From contig CAYOAI010000007.1 in the NCBI GenBank assembly GCA_964401915.1, positions 1 to 45,278 on the forward strand: a stretch of DNA of 45,278 bases, given 5' to 3'. A program made the translations under genes and the position numbers. This DNA is from CAZGZD01 sp964401915. GTDB lineage: Bacteria > Patescibacteriota > Microgenomatia > UBA1406 > GWC2-37-13. This document shows, piece after piece, positions 42,374 through 45,278 of this stretch. The notes beneath the pieces were generated by a model. The model had not been told where the DNA came from. It was given only the letters and a program-made list of their open reading frames with translations, and did not search any database. How positions within the stretch are numbered: position 1 is the stretch's first letter; each line of letters opens with the position of its first letter.

Positions 42374-44137
42374 TTATTTTACCGTAACGCTTTTGGCAAG
42401 ATTGCGCGGTTTGTCGGGATCTAGATTTTTGGCAAGTGCAAGATAATATCCGAGGAGTTGGGCGACTACTACATTGGGGATGAGAGTGGCTTCGCCACAT
42501 TTTTTGACTTCTATATATTCGTCGTATACGTCAGATGATCGACTCGATATGCCAATCACATATGCTCCGCGTGCCTTGACTTCATTGGCTGATGACAGGG
42601 TATCTTGATATGTCTCATCTTCAGGATTATAGATTATGACTGGAGTTCCTTTTTCAATGAGTGCAATCACTCCGTGCTTAAGTTCTCCACCAGCGAATCC
42701 TTCGGCATGGATATAGGACACTTCTTTGATTTTGAGTGCTGATTCAAGCGCTAAGGGGTAGGAGGTGCCTCGGCCAAGAATATAGATGTGTTTTTTGTTT
42801 TGTATTTTATCTGCTAATTTGCGAATAGTATGGCCGTTGGCAACAAGTTTTTTGATCTCATCAATTGCTTTTTGAATATTTTCCTCTCCCACGGCGCTTG
42901 TTCCAGCCATGTGATGTGCGGTAAGGCATAGAAGAGCGATTTTTGCAGTAAATGATTTGGTAGCAAGTACGCATTTTTCTGGGCCTGCATTTAGAAGTAC
43001 TTTAAAGTCAGCCATTCGATATAGGGTTGATCCCAGTACATTCGTCATAATCGCAAGGTATGCGCCTTTCTCTTTCGCTTTCTTGGCGCTTGAGATGATA
43101 TCGATTGTTTCACCTGATTGAGAAAGTGCTATGACAAGGCTTTTTTCTTTCAAAAAATCTGCGGCATAGGCGAATTCAGATCCCACACTTGCATTCAGGT
43201 GGACACCAGCAAGCTTGGAGAAAAGATAGGTCCCAGCAAGACATGCATAGTATGCGCTTCCGCAGCCAATAAGATAGGTGCCATATGCCTGGGTTATCTT
43301 TTCGGCCATGCTTGCTACGTCTCCCTTTTGATTTATTAGTATATTTTCAAGTATTTTTGGTTGTTGCCTGATTTCTTTGATCATATAGTTGGGTTCGTCA
43401 CCAAGGCCAAGGTCTGCATTTTCTATTGGTTGTGTAATAAATTCAATCTTTTTTTTATTTCCTTCCTTGTCAAAGAGAGAGCGCTCATTTTTTGAGCTAT
43501 AGAGTAGCTCATTATCTTCAAGAAAATAAAGCTTATTAGTGTGGGGGAGTATTGAGAATGAGTCTGAAGCGATGATTATCTCGCTTGTCTGTTCGTTGAC
43601 TCCCAAGACAAGTGGGGAGCTATTTTTGATTGCCACAAACTCTTCGGTCTTGACATTCAGTGCAATAATTGCGTTGAGGCCTTCAAGTCGCTGGAATACT
43701 GCAAGTACCGCTTTTCTAAAGTCGATAGTCTTTTTAAGCTCGTCCTCTATGAGATAGACAATGACCTCACTATCTGTTGAGGACTTGTAAGTATAAGTAT
43801 TTCCGAGTTCTGATTTGAGCGATTCATAGTTTTCAACTATTCCGTTGTGTACAACGACTATATTTTCATCTTCTGAGATATGAGGATGGGCATTGGCGAT
43901 CGTCACTCCACCGTGCGTGGCCCAGCGAGTATGACCCACACCTATTGATGACTCAATATGTGGCAAAGTAGCATTTCCGATCTGCCCGATTTGCTTCTCA
44001 ACAAATAGGCCATCTCCAACTTTTTTGAGCGCAATACCCCAGGAGTCGTATCCTCGATACTCAAGGCTTTTGAGCCCCTCAAGAATGATTTCTCCGGCAT
44101 TATTTTTAGTCCCTCGATAGGCAAATATTCCGCACAT
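42374..44137 (-). CDS. glmS: Glutamine-fructose-6-phosphate aminotransferase (isomerizing)
   Basis: 587 aa; makes glucosamine-6-phosphate for peptidoglycan and glycans. The N-terminal glutaminase starts MCGIFAYRG with Cys2 nucleophile. SLEYRGYDSWGIAL, VGHTRWATHGG and NAHPHISEDENIVVVHNG follow. Two SIS domains: GCGSAYYACLAGTYL, ALSQSGETIDIISS, GRGTSYPLALESALKIKE. The C-terminal tail DPDKPRNLAKSVTV is the family ending. TATATA ends 8 bases before the ATG. No glmS ribozyme is seen in the 37-base upstream space. Confidence 0.97.
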   Translation of the reverse strand: MCGIFAYRGTKNNAGEIILEGLKSLEYRGYDSWGIALKKVGDGLFVEKQIGQIGNATLPHIESSIGVGHTRWATHGGVTIANAHPHISEDENIVVVHNGIVENYESLKSELGNTYTYKSSTDSEVIVYLIEDELKKTIDFRKAVLAVFQRLEGLNAIIALNVKTEEFVAIKNSSPLVLGVNEQTSEIIIASDSFSILPHTNKLYFLEDNELLYSSKNERSLFDKEGNKKKIEFITQPIENADLGLGDEPNYMIKEIRQQPKILENILINQKGDVASMAEKITQAYGTYLIGCGSAYYACLAGTYLFSKLAGVHLNASVGSEFAYAADFLKEKSLVIALSQSGETIDIISSAKKAKEKGAYLAIMTNVLGSTLYRMADFKVLLNAGPEKCVLATKSFTAKIALLCLTAHHMAGTSAVGEENIQKAIDEIKKLVANGHTIRKLADKIQNKKHIYILGRGTSYPLALESALKIKEVSYIHAEGFAGGELKHGVIALIEKGTPVIIYNPEDETYQDTLSSANEVKARGAYVIGISSRSSDVYDEYIEVKKCGEATLIPNVVVAQLLGYYLALAKNLDPDKPRNLAKSVTVK

Positions 44138-44151
44138 ATATTATGTATATA
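44138..44151 (-). promoter_or_regulatory. -10 box of glmS (leaderless)
   Basis: TATATA at 44151-44146 on the minus strand, then CATAATAT and the ATG at 44137. There is no room for a ribozyme or riboswitch in a leader. Confidence 0.4.
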
Positions 44152-44174
44152 TTAGTGATTCCCAATTATATCAT

Positions 44175-44582
44175 TTATGGGCTTTTTGAGGCCTTTGTGG
44201 TAGTCTTTTCTCGATTGAGGAATCCAACTATGATAAATGCCCAGCCACCGAGCGTAGAGAGGGTGGGTATAAGTCGAGTAAGAGTTTTTTGGACTAAAAA
44301 TTGTAGTTTATAGCGGGGAACATCGGTGTTTAGTGTGACGAGAGTTTGTTTGGTGAGTGCATCTACAATATGTTTTTGATACTCAAATGCAAATAAGAGG
44401 AGCAAGAAGCCAAGCATGAGGAGCACTTTTGATCTTGTAGGCTTATATATCGCAAGCACTGCGAAGATTAGAAATCCAATAAGGTACAAGATGGCTGCTG
44501 CGTTGTGTAAAAAGGTAAGTCGGACAGTATGTGTGAGAGCCTGCTCAATATCGGCTGGGACTCCTGGGATTGAGTTGTACAT
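44175..44582 (-). CDS. Small multi-helix membrane protein (unknown)
   Basis: 135 aa with three predicted helices: about 28-50 (HNAAAILYLIGFLIFAVLAI), 54-72 (VLLMLGFLLLLFAFEYQ) and 108-126 (LSTLGGWAFIIVGFL). A Lys/Thr tail follows. A 50-residue, more polar region joins helices 2 and 3. No family recognised. Divergent from the CvpA-CAP gene, 55 bases away. Confidence 0.6.
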   Translation of the reverse strand: MYNSIPGVPADIEQALTHTVRLTFLHNAAAILYLIGFLIFAVLAIYKPTRSKVLLMLGFLLLLFAFEYQKHIVDALTKQTLVTLNTDVPRYKLQFLVQKTLTRLIPTLSTLGGWAFIIVGFLNREKTTTKASKSP

Positions 44583-44625
44583 CGGACTTTCAGTGTATCA
44601 CAGATCGTTCAATAGTTAAAAATAG

Positions 44626-44637
44626 TAAAATAGAGGT
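44626..44637 (+). promoter_or_regulatory. -10 box and short ribosome site of the CvpA-CAP gene
   Basis: TAAAAT at 44626-44631 ends 6 bases before the ATG at 44638. GAGG within the space could act as a very close Shine-Dalgarno. Confidence 0.35.
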
Positions 44638-45278
44638 ATGCTTGATATTTTTGGTGGCAATATAGTCGATATTGCTTTTTTTCTTGTTATTTTTTACTTT
44701 GTTTTTACAAACCGTGGATTTATAAACACATCGGTTGAGATAGTCGGATTTATTCTCTCTCTTTTCGCAAGCTACCGGATATATCCATACCTTGCTCGTT
44801 TTATCACTACTTACCTTAGTATTACCAAGGGGATATCTCAAGCCACAAGCTTTTTTATATGTTGGTTTGTGGTTGAGACTGTATTTTATCTTCTTGTGAG
44901 CATATTCTTGTATCCCCGTATAGAGCGTTTGATAAGACATCAATTCAATAAACTGATGGGATATGGTGTAGGTGCTCTGCAGGGTGCGATGCTATTTCTT
45001 TTTTTTGTATCCCTTGTATTTGCACTGCCGGTACGAGGTCAGGTGAAGCAGGCGATACTTGAGTCGCGGACAGGTCCTTTCTTCGTTAATTTCGCCCAAA
45101 CGAGTGAGAAGTATGTGAAAAATATCTTCAATGACGCAATCTCCGACACGCTGAACTTTATGACTGTGAAGCCGGATTCCGATTCACGGGTGGATCTTGG
45201 ATTTAAGGTCGCTCGTACTAACCTGAGTATTGACTCACAGTCTGAGACCACGATGCTTGATCTGGTCAATCATGAGCG
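44638..45278 (+). CDS. CvpA-like membrane protein, probably fused to a CAP/SCP domain (partial)
   Basis: Open to the right edge, 213 codons seen. Four hydrophobic segments in CvpA arrangement: VDIAFFLVIFYFVFTN, VEIVGFILSLFASYRIYPYL, FFICWFVVETVFYLLVSIFL and YGVGALQGAMLFLFFVSLVF (with the family's Gly-rich GxxxGxxxG-like run). An external linker follows, and near the edge SETTMLDLVNHE, which is how CAP/SCP domains usually begin. The fusion would put the CAP domain outside the cell. The right edge cuts it, so the CAP part is inferred from a dozen residues. Confidence 0.7.
   Translation, partial: MLDIFGGNIVDIAFFLVIFYFVFTNRGFINTSVEIVGFILSLFASYRIYPYLARFITTYLSITKGISQATSFFICWFVVETVFYLLVSIFLYPRIERLIRHQFNKLMGYGVGALQGAMLFLFFVSLVFALPVRGQVKQAILESRTGPFFVNFAQTSEKYVKNIFNDAISDTLNFMTVKPDSDSRVDLGFKVARTNLSIDSQSETTMLDLVNHE

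Noticed and set aside
42369..42500. N-terminal extension of the GT4 glycosyltransferase
   Set aside because: It is antiframe coding from the end of glmS; the protein start at 42368 gives the usual AIVYDW beginning.
44138..44174. glmS ribozyme
   Set aside because: The space upstream of glmS is only 37 bases and has a -10 box 8 bases from the ATG; there is no room.
1..45278. CRISPR arrays, insertion sequences and rRNA genes
   Set aside because: I saw no regular spaced repeats, transposase genes with terminal repeats or rRNA sequence.

Overview
The window looks like a piece of a Candidate Phyla Radiation (Patescibacteria) genome, most likely Microgenomates-like. The evidence is an AT-rich, tightly packed layout with many 4-base ATGA gene overlaps, plus a DUF4012 surface protein, a class I (archaeal-type) lysyl-tRNA synthetase, short versions of AlaRS, RecO and UvrD, and many small membrane-anchored proteins. 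TGA is used as a normal stop (dapL and tpiA end in ATGA overlaps), so code 11 fits and the Gracilibacteria-type recoding does not. The exact lineage is inference.

Layout. Positions 1-5922 hold the start of lysS (class I) and a lysine/diaminopimelate block: dapL-lysA on plus, lysC-dapB-dapA on minus, the two converging with an 8-base overlap. All enzymes of the aminotransferase route from aspartate to lysine are present except aspartate-semialdehyde dehydrogenase. greA follows, with an unusual hairpin-plus-U-run leader. At 6582 a tRNA-Glu(CTC) gene is overlapped by the 3' end of a large serine recombinase. From there to roughly 13 kb lies what I read as an integrated accessory element: recombinase, a small ORF, a small membrane-protein operon with a promoter/operator palindrome, an XRE regulator, an operon with two HEPN-like proteins, and a large unknown protein with a possible PD-(D/E)XK motif. 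A divergent GDPD-like protein and a TehB-like methyltransferase come next.

From 14.7 kb the window returns to housekeeping genes: a DsbA-like protein, alaS, NAD(P)HX dehydratase, two secreted proteins (one split by a scaffold gap that collapses in frame), secA, uvrD/pcrA, tpiA and an LCP ligase. Then comes a long minus-strand series: (interrupted kinase)-MFS-MFS-recO-glyS-160 aa protein-rpsT-pilN-pilO-surface proteins. Two of the surface proteins end in PPVTG plus a hydrophobic helix. The last 9 kb is a surface-glycan block (DUF4012, sugar transferase, manC, GT4 glycosyltransferase, glmS) with an NRAMP-family transporter and the start of a CvpA-CAP fusion.

A recurrent signal is a -10 box ending 6-9 bases before the ATG of genes that head transcription units (secA, alaS, uvrD, glyS, manC, glmS, dapL and others). 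This implies widespread leaderless mRNAs. The most promising candidate for an undescribed system is the tRNA-Glu element at about 6.6-13 kb.
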